NCBI GenBank assembly: GCA_937891665.1
Contig: CALAGS010000236.1
Span: 1 to 64,000 of the forward strand
Direction of reading: 5' to 3'
Source of the DNA: an uncultured Burkholderiales bacterium
GTDB taxonomy: Bacteria; Pseudomonadota; Gammaproteobacteria; Burkholderiales; Burkholderiaceae_C
Length of the DNA stretch: 64,000 nt
Shown here: positions 27,512 to 36,230 of the stretch, in pieces
Layout of the letters: the number at the start of each line of letters is the position of its first letter
Position numbering within the stretch: position 1 is the stretch's first letter
Made by a program: the position numbers and the translations under genes
Notes under the pieces: model-generated
The model's input: only the letters and a program-made list of their open reading frames with translations
The model's database searches: none
Told to the model about the DNA's origin: nothing

Positions 27512-28687
27512 TCAGAGTACTTCGAAAATGCCGCAAGCACCCATGCCGCCACCAATGCACATGGTGACAGCCACACGCTTGGCACCACGGCGTTTACCTT
27601 CAATCAAGGCATGCCCCGTTAAACGTTGTCCGCTGACGCCATAGGGGTGCCCCACTGCAATGGCGCCGCCATTGACGTTGAGGCGATCGGGTGGAATGCC
27701 CAAAGTATCACGGCAATACAAAACTTGAACGGCAAAGGCTTCGTTCAGTTCCCACAAGTCAATGTCGGAAACCTTGAGTCCCAAGCGTGCTAATGCTTTT
27801 GGCACTGCATACACAGGGCCAATGCCCATTTCATCGGGCTCACAACCAGCAACCGCAAAGCCAAGGAAGCGGCCCAAGGGCGTTAAGCCACGTTGCTCTG
27901 CCAACTTTTCGTCCATCAAGACGCAAGCACCTGCGCCGTCAGAGAACTGACTGGCATTGCCCGCAGAGATCAAACCACCTGGCAGCGCAGAACGCAAGCC
28001 AGAAATGGCTTCGATGGTGGTGCCTTCACGCAAACCTTCGTCGACGCTCACGCTAACTTGCTTGGTCATCAGGCCCATGACCTTGTCGATCACACCTGCC
28101 GACACAGTGATTGGAGCAATTTCGTCATTGAACAGACCCGCGGCTTGTGCGGCACATGCTTTTTGCTGGCTGCCAGCACCGTATTCGTCCATGCGATCCC
28201 GTGAAATTTTGTAACGCTTGGCAACTTGCTCGGCAGTTTGCAGCATGTTCCAGTAAATTTCGGGCTTCATTTTGGCAAGCGCCAAATCTTGCAACATGTG
28301 CTGATTGGCTTCTTGTTGAACGCAAGAAATGCTTTCAACGCCACCCGCCACATACACCTGACCTTCGCCCGCAATGATGCGCTGCGCGGCCAAAGCGATG
28401 GTCTGCAAACCTGATGAGCAAAAACGATTGACGGTCATACCGGAAACAGAAATAGGCATCCCTGCTTTCAGTGCAATTTGACGGGCGATATTGGCGCCAG
28501 TAGCACCTTCAGGTGTGGCGCAACCCATGATGACGTCTTCAACTTCTGCGGCGTCAATGCCTGCGCGTTGAACAGCGTGTTGTACCGCATGGCCACCCAA
28601 AGTGGCACCATGGGTCATGTTGAATGCGCCCTTCCAGCTTTTGGCCAGAGGCGTGCGAGCGGTCGAAACAATCACGGCGTTAGACAT
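27512..28687 (-). CDS. Acetyl-CoA acyltransferase (thiolase)
   Basis: [15 protein letters not shown] active-site Cys, [38 protein letters not shown]. Confidence 0.94.
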   Translation of the reverse strand: MSNAVIVSTARTPLAKSWKGAFNMTHGATLGGHAVQHAVQRAGIDAAEVEDVIMGCATPEGATGANIARQIALKAGMPISVSGMTVNRFCSSGLQTIALAAQRIIAGEGQVYVAGGVESISCVQQEANQHMLQDLALAKMKPEIYWNMLQTAEQVAKRYKISRDRMDEYGAGSQQKACAAQAAGLFNDEIAPITVSAGVIDKVMGLMTKQVSVSVDEGLREGTTIEAISGLRSALPGGLISAGNASQFSDGAGACVLMDEKLAEQRGLTPLGRFLGFAVAGCEPDEMGIGPVYAVPKALARLGLKVSDIDLWELNEAFAVQVLYCRDTLGIPPDRLNVNGGAIAVGHPYGVSGQRLTGHALIEGKRRGAKRVAVTMCIGGGMGACGIFEVL

Positions 28688-28702
28688 TTTGATTACCTCT
28701 GA

Positions 28703-30814
28703 TCAGTTGAATGTTTTGCCGTCAGCCACCAAGCGGGCTAGCAGCGGAGCGGGTTGCCAGAAAGCGGCATCGTCGTGTGGATTTTTGGCAAAGCGCTTCA
28801 TGGCTTCTGCCACATTGAACAGGCCCACTTGGTCTGCATACAACATGGGACCACCGCGGAAAATGGGGAAGCCATAACCCGTGAGGTAGACCATGTCGAT
28901 GTCGCTGGCCTTGCCGGCAATACCCTCTTCCAAAATGTGTGCTGCTTCGTTCACCAAAGCGAACACCAAGCGCTGCACAATTTCTTCATCAGAAATCTTG
29001 CGGGTGGTAATGCCTTCTGCTGCGCGGTGCTTTTCAATCATTTCGACCACCACAGGGCTTGGAATGGCATCGCGCTTGCCAGTTTGGTAGTCGTACCAGC
29101 CTGCGCCGGTTTTTTGACCGAAGCGGCCCATCTCGCACAAGAGATCGGCAGTTTTGCTGTACTTCATGCCGGGACGCTCAACATTGCGGCGCTTGCGAAT
29201 AGCCCAACCAATGTCGTTGCCTGCCAAATCGCCCATGCGGAAAGGGCCCATGGCAAAACCAAATTTTTCAACGGCTTTGTCGACTTGCGCCGGTGTGCAA
29301 CCTTCTTCAATGAGGAAGCCTGCTTGACGGCTGTATTGCTCAATCATGCGGTTGCCGATGAAGCCATCGCACACGCCGGAGACTACGGAAGTTTTCTTGA
29401 TCTTCTTTCCCAATGCCATGACGGTAGCCAAAACATCTTTGCTGGTTTTGGCGCCCCGAACCACTTCCAACAGTTTCATGACGTTGGCAGGACTGAAAAA
29501 GTGCATGCCCACAACATCTTCAGGACGCTTTGTGAAGGCTGCAATTTTGTTCACATCAAGTGTGGATGTGTTGGAAGCCAAGATGGCACCTGGCTTCATG
29601 ACTTGGTCTAGTTTCTTGAAGACGGCTTCCTTGACGCCCATCTCTTCGAACACCGCCTCAATGACCAAGTCGGCGCTGCCAATGTCGTCATAGCTCAAAG
29701 TGGTGCTGAGCAAAGCCATGCGCTGCTCATATTTGTCTTGCTTGAGTTTGCCTTTTTTAACTTGCGATTCATAATTCTTGCGAATGGTGGCAATACCGCG
29801 GTCTAGGGCTTCTTGTTTCATTTCGAGCATCTTGACGGGAATGCCAGCGTTCAAGAAGTTCATGGAAATACCGCCGCCCATGGTGCCAGCACCAATGACT
29901 GCCACGGATGCGATGTTGCGCTTGGGCGTGTCTTCTGGCACGTCGGCAATTTTGGAAGCCGCTCTGTCCGCCATGAAAATGTGACGCAGCGCTCGCGATT
30001 CAGGCGTCAGCATGAGGTTGGTGAAAATTTCACGCTCCAAGACCATGCCGTCTTCGAACTTCTTCTTAGTTGCAGCCTCAACCGCATCGACACACTTGGG
30101 CGGTGCAGGAAAGTTTTTGGCCATGCCTTTGACCATGTTGCGTGCGAATTGGAAATACGCATCGCCTTGTGGGTGTTTACAAGGCAAATTGCGAACCAAT
30201 GGGAAAGGTGATCCGTCTGCATGTTGGGCGGCCAATTCTTTGGCATAAACCAATGCCTCTGCCGCCAATGACTCTACTGAAGTGGCCATGCGATCAAACA
30301 ACTTCTGACCAGGCAACATGGCCAACATTTCACTGTTAATGGCCTCGCCACTGACAATCATGTTAAGTGCTGGCTCTACGCCAATCACACGAGGCAAACG
30401 CTGCGTGGCGCCGGCACCTGGAATAAGACCCAACTTAACTTCAGGCAAAGCCACCTTACAGCCTGGCGCAGCCATCCGATAGTGACAACCCAAAGCCAAC
30501 TCCACACCGCCACCCATGGCAACCGTGTGCACAGCCGCCAACACGGGCTTGGCCGAGTTTTCACAAGCTCGAATGACACTCAGTAAGTTAGGCTCTTGAA
30601 CGGCCTTGGAAGAACCAAACTCTTTGATGTCTGCGCCGCCTGAAAAGGCTTTGCCAGCACCTGTGATGATGATGGCTTTAACTGCTGCATCTGAATTGGC
30701 CTTGGTCAGACCGTCGGTAATGCCTACACGGGTTGAGAGCCCCAAGCCGTTAACAGGTGGGTTGTTCATTGTGATCACGGCCACATCGCCGATGATTTTG
30801 TATTCAGCTGTCAT
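28703..30814 (-). CDS. 3-hydroxyacyl-CoA dehydrogenase/enoyl-CoA hydratase (FadB/FadJ-type multifunctional enzyme)
   Basis: N-terminal crotonase ITGAGKAFSGGADIKEFG, central GAGTMGGGISMNFLNAGIPVKMLEM, MHFFSPANVMKLLEVVRG. Confidence 0.93.
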   Translation of the reverse strand: MTAEYKIIGDVAVITMNNPPVNGLGLSTRVGITDGLTKANSDAAVKAIIITGAGKAFSGGADIKEFGSSKAVQEPNLLSVIRACENSAKPVLAAVHTVAMGGGVELALGCHYRMAAPGCKVALPEVKLGLIPGAGATQRLPRVIGVEPALNMIVSGEAINSEMLAMLPGQKLFDRMATSVESLAAEALVYAKELAAQHADGSPFPLVRNLPCKHPQGDAYFQFARNMVKGMAKNFPAPPKCVDAVEAATKKKFEDGMVLEREIFTNLMLTPESRALRHIFMADRAASKIADVPEDTPKRNIASVAVIGAGTMGGGISMNFLNAGIPVKMLEMKQEALDRGIATIRKNYESQVKKGKLKQDKYEQRMALLSTTLSYDDIGSADLVIEAVFEEMGVKEAVFKKLDQVMKPGAILASNTSTLDVNKIAAFTKRPEDVVGMHFFSPANVMKLLEVVRGAKTSKDVLATVMALGKKIKKTSVVSGVCDGFIGNRMIEQYSRQAGFLIEEGCTPAQVDKAVEKFGFAMGPFRMGDLAGNDIGWAIRKRRNVERPGMKYSKTADLLCEMGRFGQKTGAGWYDYQTGKRDAIPSPVVVEMIEKHRAAEGITTRKISDEEIVQRLVFALVNEAAHILEEGIAGKASDIDMVYLTGYGFPIFRGGPMLYADQVGLFNVAEAMKRFAKNPHDDAAFWQPAPLLARLVADGKTFN

Positions 30815-30842
30815 GCTGTTTTCCTCTTAGGTGGTGTCATTC

Positions 30843-30870
30843 ACAAAAATAGAACGGGCGTTCTTTTTTT
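30843..30870. promoter_or_regulatory. 28-nt near-perfect dyad upstream of the fadB-like gene (operator or bidirectional terminator)
   Basis: caaaaaTAGAACGGGCGTTCTttttttg: arms pair from both ends with a single mismatch; core AGAACG-GG-CGTTCT; lies 29-56 nt upstream of the start codon at 30814. Confidence 0.5.
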
Positions 30871-30960
30871 GCCAATTCTAGGGTGTTTCACTTGGCGTGG
30901 ATAGTGGGGATGTCGCTCATGGGACCAAGATTAAATCAGCGTCAAAGCGTGGCAAATCAC

Positions 30961-31656
30961 CTACACCTCAAGCCATTCCTTGCGGATGTAGGTATTTTCA
31001 TTGAGTTCGGCAGGCGTCCCTTCAAAAACAATGCTGCCATGACCCATCACCAAAGCGCGGTCAGAAATTTTCATGGCGATGGTCAGTTTTTGCTCAATCA
31101 ATAAAACGGAAATTCCCGTTTCCTTGAGTTTTTGAAGGTATTGCCCCACTAACTCAACGATCTTAGGTGCAAGTCCTTCGGTAGGCTCATCAATGATGAT
31201 GAGGTCGGGGTCTCCCATGAGCGTGCGGCAAAGTGTGAGCATTTGTTGCTCGCCACCAGACAACACACCGGCCTCTGTGTGTTGTCTCTCAAGCAGCCTA
31301 GGAAACATTTGGTACATGTCTTCAAAGCTCCAACGAGCGCCCTTGCCTTTTCCTTTTTGGCCTAACACCAAGTTTTGGTGAACTGTTAGCTTAGGGAAAA
31401 TGTCTCTGTTTTCAGGCACGTAACCCAATCCGAGATGGGCAATTTGGAAAGCTTTTTTACCCAGTATTTGTTGGCCCTTCCAATTGATGTCACCTTGACA
31501 ATCGACCAAGCCCATGATGGCCTTGGCGGTGGTTGAACGGCCAGAGCCATTGCGTCCTAACAAAGCCACAATTTCACCAGGCTGAACATTGAAGCTCACA
31601 CCATGCAAGACGTGGCTTTTGCCGTAATAAGCGTGCAGATTGTCGATGTTCAGCAT
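30961..31656 (-). CDS. livF: Branched-chain amino acid-type ABC transporter ATP-binding protein (LivF)
   Basis: Start MLNIDNLHAYYGKSHVLHGVSF at 31656; LLGRNGSGRSTTAKAIMG Walker A region, LSGGEQQMLTLCRTLMGDPDLIIIDEPTEGLAP. Confidence 0.9.
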   Translation of the reverse strand: MLNIDNLHAYYGKSHVLHGVSFNVQPGEIVALLGRNGSGRSTTAKAIMGLVDCQGDINWKGQQILGKKAFQIAHLGLGYVPENRDIFPKLTVHQNLVLGQKGKGKGARWSFEDMYQMFPRLLERQHTEAGVLSGGEQQMLTLCRTLMGDPDLIIIDEPTEGLAPKIVELVGQYLQKLKETGISVLLIEQKLTIAMKISDRALVMGHGSIVFEGTPAELNENTYIRKEWLEV

Positions 31657-31657
31657 C

Positions 31658-32431
31658 TCAGTGGCCTCCTGCATGTTCTTCGGCAGAGTGTGTTCCCAAA
31701 TAGGCCTCTTGAACCTTGGCGTTCGATCTGACCGCTTCAGGCGTATCGAAGGCAATGACTTCGCCATAAACCACCACTGCAATTTTGTCGGCCAAGCCAA
31801 AGACAACGCCCATGTCGTGTTCAACGGTCAGAAGGGTTTTGCCAACAGTGACTTCTTTAATGAGATTGATGAAACGCGAAGTTTCACTTCGGCTCATACC
31901 AGCCGTTGGTTCATCGAGCAAAATAACATTGGAACCACCGGCAATGGTGATGCCGATTTCAAGCGCCCTTTGCTCAGCGTAGGTCAGATTCATGGCCAAA
32001 AGATCGCGTTTTTTATCAAGTCGAATCATGGCCATGTATTTTTCTGTCAAGTCATTGGCATCTTTGAGACCCGATAGAAATTTGAGAAACGTATATTTGT
32101 AACCTAGGCTCCAAAGCACAGCACACCTTAGATTTTCAAAGACACTGAGCTTTGGAAAAATATTGGTAATTTGAAAACTGCGCGACAAACCCATGCGATT
32201 GATTTCGTAAGGCGCTTTGTTTTCAATGCGCTGACCATTCAAAAGAATTTCACCGCTAGAGGGACCAAAACGACCGCTGATTAAATTGAAGAGTGTTGAC
32301 TTGCCAGCGCCGTTGGGGCCAATGATGGCAATGCGCTCTCCTGCATTGACGGCTAAGTTGACGCCTCGAATAATTTCGGTTTTGCCAAAATTTTTCCGGA
32401 CATCTTTGAGTTCTAGCGCATAAGACATCAC
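31658..32431 (-). CDS. livG: Branched-chain amino acid-type ABC transporter ATP-binding protein (LivG)
   Basis: IIGPNGAGKSTLFNLISGRFGPSSGEI, MGLSRSFQITNIFPKLSVFENLR, LLDEPTAGMSRSE. Confidence 0.92.
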   Translation of the reverse strand: MMSYALELKDVRKNFGKTEIIRGVNLAVNAGERIAIIGPNGAGKSTLFNLISGRFGPSSGEILLNGQRIENKAPYEINRMGLSRSFQITNIFPKLSVFENLRCAVLWSLGYKYTFLKFLSGLKDANDLTEKYMAMIRLDKKRDLLAMNLTYAEQRALEIGITIAGGSNVILLDEPTAGMSRSETSRFINLIKEVTVGKTLLTVEHDMGVVFGLADKIAVVVYGEVIAFDTPEAVRSNAKVQEAYLGTHSAEEHAGGH

Positions 32432-33714
32432 GCTGCCTCCCGACGTTTAATTTCTTTTTCAATTTCAACTTGGATGTCACCCCATTCGATGATGAAATGA
32501 CGTCGAACCACTTCAAACAATCCCAATCCGGTGAGCATGATGAAGATGGATCCAACCCAGCTGTCTACACCCTTGGCATTCAGGGTGGTGCCCATGAACT
32601 TCAGGGTGTCACCCAAAGCAGAATTGAGCTGCAAGTGATAAACCATTTCAATCATGGCACCTGCACCAATGAGTGCCACAAACCCTGTCACAAACAAAGC
32701 CAAATAACTGACCCAAAGTTGTTTAAGTTTGCCAAACGCTGCCACGCGCAAGTTCATCATGATGAGGCTGGCAATACCACCAGGTGCATACATGACCATG
32801 AACAAGAACAACAAGCCAAGGTAAAGCAACCATGCTTTGGTCAGTTCAGACAACAGCACAAAGGCAAGCACCATGAGGACGCCACCAATAATGGGGCCAA
32901 AAAAGAAGGTTGCGCCCCCTAAGAAAGTGAAAAGCAGATAGCCGCCAGAGCGTCCTGCTCCCACCACTTCTGAGGTCACAATTTCAAAATTGAGTGCGCC
33001 TAAGCCACCAGAGATACCCGCAAAAAATCCTGCAATGATGAAAGCAAAGTACCGAACACGCTGCGTGTTGTAACCAATGAATTCAACCCGTTCAGGGTTG
33101 TCGCGTACGGCGTTCAAAATTCTGCCCAAGGGTGTTTGGGTGAATGCATACATGAGCGCCACACAAATGAAGGTGTAAATGGCAATCAAATAATAGACTT
33201 GAATTTGCGGCCCAAACGTGATGCCCCAAACGGTTTGCCCGGCGACGCGGTTGCCCGAAATGCCGGCCTCACCGCCAAAAAATTCGGAGAACATGAGTGA
33301 CATGGCAAATACCAACTCAGCCACACCCAGCGTAATCATGGCAAACGGCGTACCTGATTTTTTGGTGGTCACGTAGCCCAACAAAACAGCAAAGCCAATG
33401 CCTGCAAAACCGCCAATCAAGGGCAACAAACTCACAGGAATGCTAGATGTGCCGGCTGTGATCGCGTTCAGTGCATGGATGGCCACAAAAGAACCTAGGC
33501 CCGTATAAACAGCATGACCAAAGCTGAGCATACCGCCTTGTCCCAACAAAATGTTGTAAGACAAGCAAGCAATGATGGCAATGCCCATCTGCGCCAACAT
33601 GGTGCCGGACAAATTGCTGGTGAAAATGAGCGGTGCAAAAATCAGGACGATGGCAAACAAGCTCCAAATAACCCATCGGCCAACGTTGTAAGGCTTAAAT
33701 TGATAAGTTTTCAT
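32428..33714 (-). CDS. livM: Branched-chain amino acid-type ABC transporter permease (LivM) with long C-terminal extension
   Basis: NILLGQGGMLSFGHAVYTGLGSF, ILNAVRDNPERVEFIGYN; 428 aa with additional hydrophobic segments after MYAPGGIASLI. Confidence 0.9.
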   Translation of the reverse strand: MKTYQFKPYNVGRWVIWSLFAIVLIFAPLIFTSNLSGTMLAQMGIAIIACLSYNILLGQGGMLSFGHAVYTGLGSFVAIHALNAITAGTSSIPVSLLPLIGGFAGIGFAVLLGYVTTKKSGTPFAMITLGVAELVFAMSLMFSEFFGGEAGISGNRVAGQTVWGITFGPQIQVYYLIAIYTFICVALMYAFTQTPLGRILNAVRDNPERVEFIGYNTQRVRYFAFIIAGFFAGISGGLGALNFEIVTSEVVGAGRSGGYLLFTFLGGATFFFGPIIGGVLMVLAFVLLSELTKAWLLYLGLLFLFMVMYAPGGIASLIMMNLRVAAFGKLKQLWVSYLALFVTGFVALIGAGAMIEMVYHLQLNSALGDTLKFMGTTLNAKGVDSWVGSIFIMLTGLGLFEVVRRHFIIEWGDIQVEIEKEIKRREAA

Positions 33715-33718
33715 GATC

Positions 33719-34753
33719 TCATCCTTCCCTGGTTCCCAAAAGCCCTTTAGGACGGAAAATCAGAATCAAGACCAAGAACAAGTAAGGCAGGATGGGCGCC
33801 ACTTGCGAGACTGTCAATTTCAAAACTGAGTTGTTGGCAAGGGCGTCTGAGAGTTGGAAGCCAAGGTCTTTGGCGACACTCACAAAAGAGTAATCGAAAG
33901 CAATGGCAAAAGTTTGAATGACACCAATTAGCACGGAGGCCAAGAAAGCGCCAGACAGCGAACCCATGCCGCCTACAACCACCACCACAAAAATGACGGA
34001 GCCTACAGTGGCCGCCATGGCAGGCTCGGTCACAAAGGTGCTGCCGCCAATGACCCCCGCCAAACCAGCCAAGCCTGTGCCTGCACCGAAGACCATCATG
34101 AAAACGCGTGGCACGTTGTGCCCCAATGACTCAACCGTTTCAGGATGTGTCAGAGCCGCTTGAATGACCAAGCCAATGCGTGTTTTGGTGAGCAAGAGCC
34201 ACAATGACAACAACATCAACAAGGCAACGAGCATCATGAATGCGCGGGTTGCTGGAAAAGGAGAACAAACAATTCGAATGGCATCGTCAACGGATTTGCA
34301 CATTTCTGTAGGTGCTGCGCCCCAAACCATATTCAGACCTAGTGTGGTGTGATTGATGAGGGTAAAGGCAGAGCCTTTGAGCAATTCTGGCGGCACAAAC
34401 TCTACCGCGGTCCGGCCCCAAATGAGTTGGACCAATTCATAAACAATATAAGACAGACCAAAGGTAACCAAGAGTTCGGGAACATGCCCAAACTTGTGGA
34501 CCTTGCGCAAGGTCAGACGTTCAAAAATGACGCCACAGCCGCCCACCAAAAATGGGGCAATGACGAGTGCTGGCCAAAAACCAATGATGTTGGTCAAGGT
34601 ATAGCCAAAATAGGCACCTATCATGTAGAAGGACGCATGCGCAAAATTCAAAACGCCCATCATGCTGAAAATCAGCGTGAGCCCTGAACTAAGCATAAAA
34701 AGCAACAACCCGTAGCTCAAACCATTGAGCATGGAGATGATGAAGAACTCCAT
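33719..34753 (-). CDS. livH: Branched-chain amino acid-type ABC transporter permease (LivH)
   Basis: MEFFIISMLNGLSYGLLLFMLSSGLTLIFSMMGVLNFAHASFYMIGAY. Confidence 0.92.
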   Translation of the reverse strand: MEFFIISMLNGLSYGLLLFMLSSGLTLIFSMMGVLNFAHASFYMIGAYFGYTLTNIIGFWPALVIAPFLVGGCGVIFERLTLRKVHKFGHVPELLVTFGLSYIVYELVQLIWGRTAVEFVPPELLKGSAFTLINHTTLGLNMVWGAAPTEMCKSVDDAIRIVCSPFPATRAFMMLVALLMLLSLWLLLTKTRIGLVIQAALTHPETVESLGHNVPRVFMMVFGAGTGLAGLAGVIGGSTFVTEPAMAATVGSVIFVVVVVGGMGSLSGAFLASVLIGVIQTFAIAFDYSFVSVAKDLGFQLSDALANNSVLKLTVSQVAPILPYLFLVLILIFRPKGLLGTREG

Positions 34754-34784
34754 AAAAAACTACCTTCTGCCAGCCATGGCAAGT

Positions 34785-34825
34785 CAAAAAAACAAGAAGG
34801 GCCCGACCCCCTGAGGAGCGGGCCC
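34785..34825 (-). terminator. Rho-independent-type terminator/attenuator between livK and livH
   Basis: Minus strand GGGCCCG-CTCCTCAGGGGGT-CGGGCCC followed by TTCTTGTTTTTTTG; perfect 7 bp outer stem. Confidence 0.8.
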
Positions 34826-34844
34826 TACTAAAGACTCACTCAAA

Positions 34845-36080
34845 TTAGCCTGGACGCTTCATTTGGCAGCTGGTGGGCGTGCTTGAAACGTAGGATGGGA
34901 ACTCTTTGACAGGCACCAAAGTCATGCCAGTGTTCTCAACACTGTAGTTGTACTTTTTGTCAACTTTGCTCCAAACGGTAAGGTACAAAGGCTGTTGCAA
35001 CTGGTGATCAGCTTTGCGCATTTGCACTTCACCATTGAACACGCTGGTTGTGGTCAGACCTTCCATGGCTGCGGCAACTTTGACTGGGTTAGTTGACTTG
35101 GCCTTGGCCATGGCATCGCCTAAAACAGCAAAGATGCTGTGGACGGAGCCAGTGTAAAAGTCATCATTGAATTTGGCTTTGAATTCTTCTTGCCATTTGT
35201 CCATCTGACCACCCATTTTGTAGTGACCATAGGCAATTTGGAAGACACGGCCTTCGCCGCTTTTACCCAAAGCGGTTGGCGTACCGGTGACACCTGTGTA
35301 GTAAGTGTAGAAATTGCCGTTGTAGCCACCTTCGTTGGCAGCTTTAACCAACAAGGCCAAGTCAGAGCCCCAGTTGCCAGTGACTACGGAGTCTGCACCA
35401 GATGCCTTGATTTTGGCGATGTAGGGAGCGAAATCGCGAACTTGAGCTAAGGGGTGCAAGTCTTCACCCACGATTTGAACATCGGGACGCTTGCGAGCAA
35501 TACCTTCTTTAAAGAACTTGGCAACTTGGTGGCCGTGTGAGTAGTTCTGATTCAGTAAGAAAACCTTTTTGGTTTCGGGGCGGTCTTTCATGAAGGTCGT
35601 GAGGGCTTCCATTTTCATGGAGGTGTCTGCGTCAAAACGGAAGTGCCAGTAGTTGCACTTGCTGTTGGTGAAATCTGGATCAACGGCTGAGTGATTCAAG
35701 AAAATAATTTCTTTGCCAGGGTTGCGTTCGTTGTATTTGCTCACAGCTTCAATCAAGGCACCAGCAACGCCAGAACCATTGCCCTGCGTGATGTAACGAA
35801 TACCTTGGTCAGTGGCCGCTTTCAAGACGTTCAAACTTTCTGCAGGGCTCAACTTGTTGTCAAAGCCCACGACTTCAAATTTGACGCCAGCCTTGTTCAA
35901 GGCACTGTACTTCTCTGCAAAAAACTGAAAGCTTTTGAGTTGGTTATTGCCCACAGGTGCCATGAGGCCTGACAAGGGGTCTATCCATGCAATTTTGACT
36001 GTTTCGCCTTTTTGAGCAAAAGCACCAAATGCACACATTGCCAAAGAGGCAGCGACAATCGAACGAACTGCAAATTTCAT
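34845..36080 (-). CDS. Branched-chain amino acid-type ABC transporter substrate-binding protein
   Basis: Signal peptide MKFAVRSIVAASLAMCAFGAFAQ; VKIAWIDPLSGLMAPVGNNQL periplasmic-binding fold. Confidence 0.9.
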   Translation of the reverse strand: MKFAVRSIVAASLAMCAFGAFAQKGETVKIAWIDPLSGLMAPVGNNQLKSFQFFAEKYSALNKAGVKFEVVGFDNKLSPAESLNVLKAATDQGIRYITQGNGSGVAGALIEAVSKYNERNPGKEIIFLNHSAVDPDFTNSKCNYWHFRFDADTSMKMEALTTFMKDRPETKKVFLLNQNYSHGHQVAKFFKEGIARKRPDVQIVGEDLHPLAQVRDFAPYIAKIKASGADSVVTGNWGSDLALLVKAANEGGYNGNFYTYYTGVTGTPTALGKSGEGRVFQIAYGHYKMGGQMDKWQEEFKAKFNDDFYTGSVHSIFAVLGDAMAKAKSTNPVKVAAAMEGLTTTSVFNGEVQMRKADHQLQQPLYLTVWSKVDKKYNYSVENTGMTLVPVKEFPSYVSSTPTSCQMKRPG

Positions 36081-36230
36081 ATTTAGCTCCAACAGTGATG
36101 AAAAAATTAACAGTGTCAGCGTAACTGTTTTGTAAGTTTTTTCGGTCGGGGTTTGCCCTAGGCGCTATCGCACAAGCGACTTAGAACTTTTCAAAAAAAA
36201 CTCACAAAAGGCAGACTCAGTTGATTTCGC

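Noticed and set aside
28754-29611. 285 aa ORF on the + strand
   Set aside because: Entirely antisense to the well-supported FadB-like gene; composition is a mirror of the coding strand and no recognisable domain was seen.
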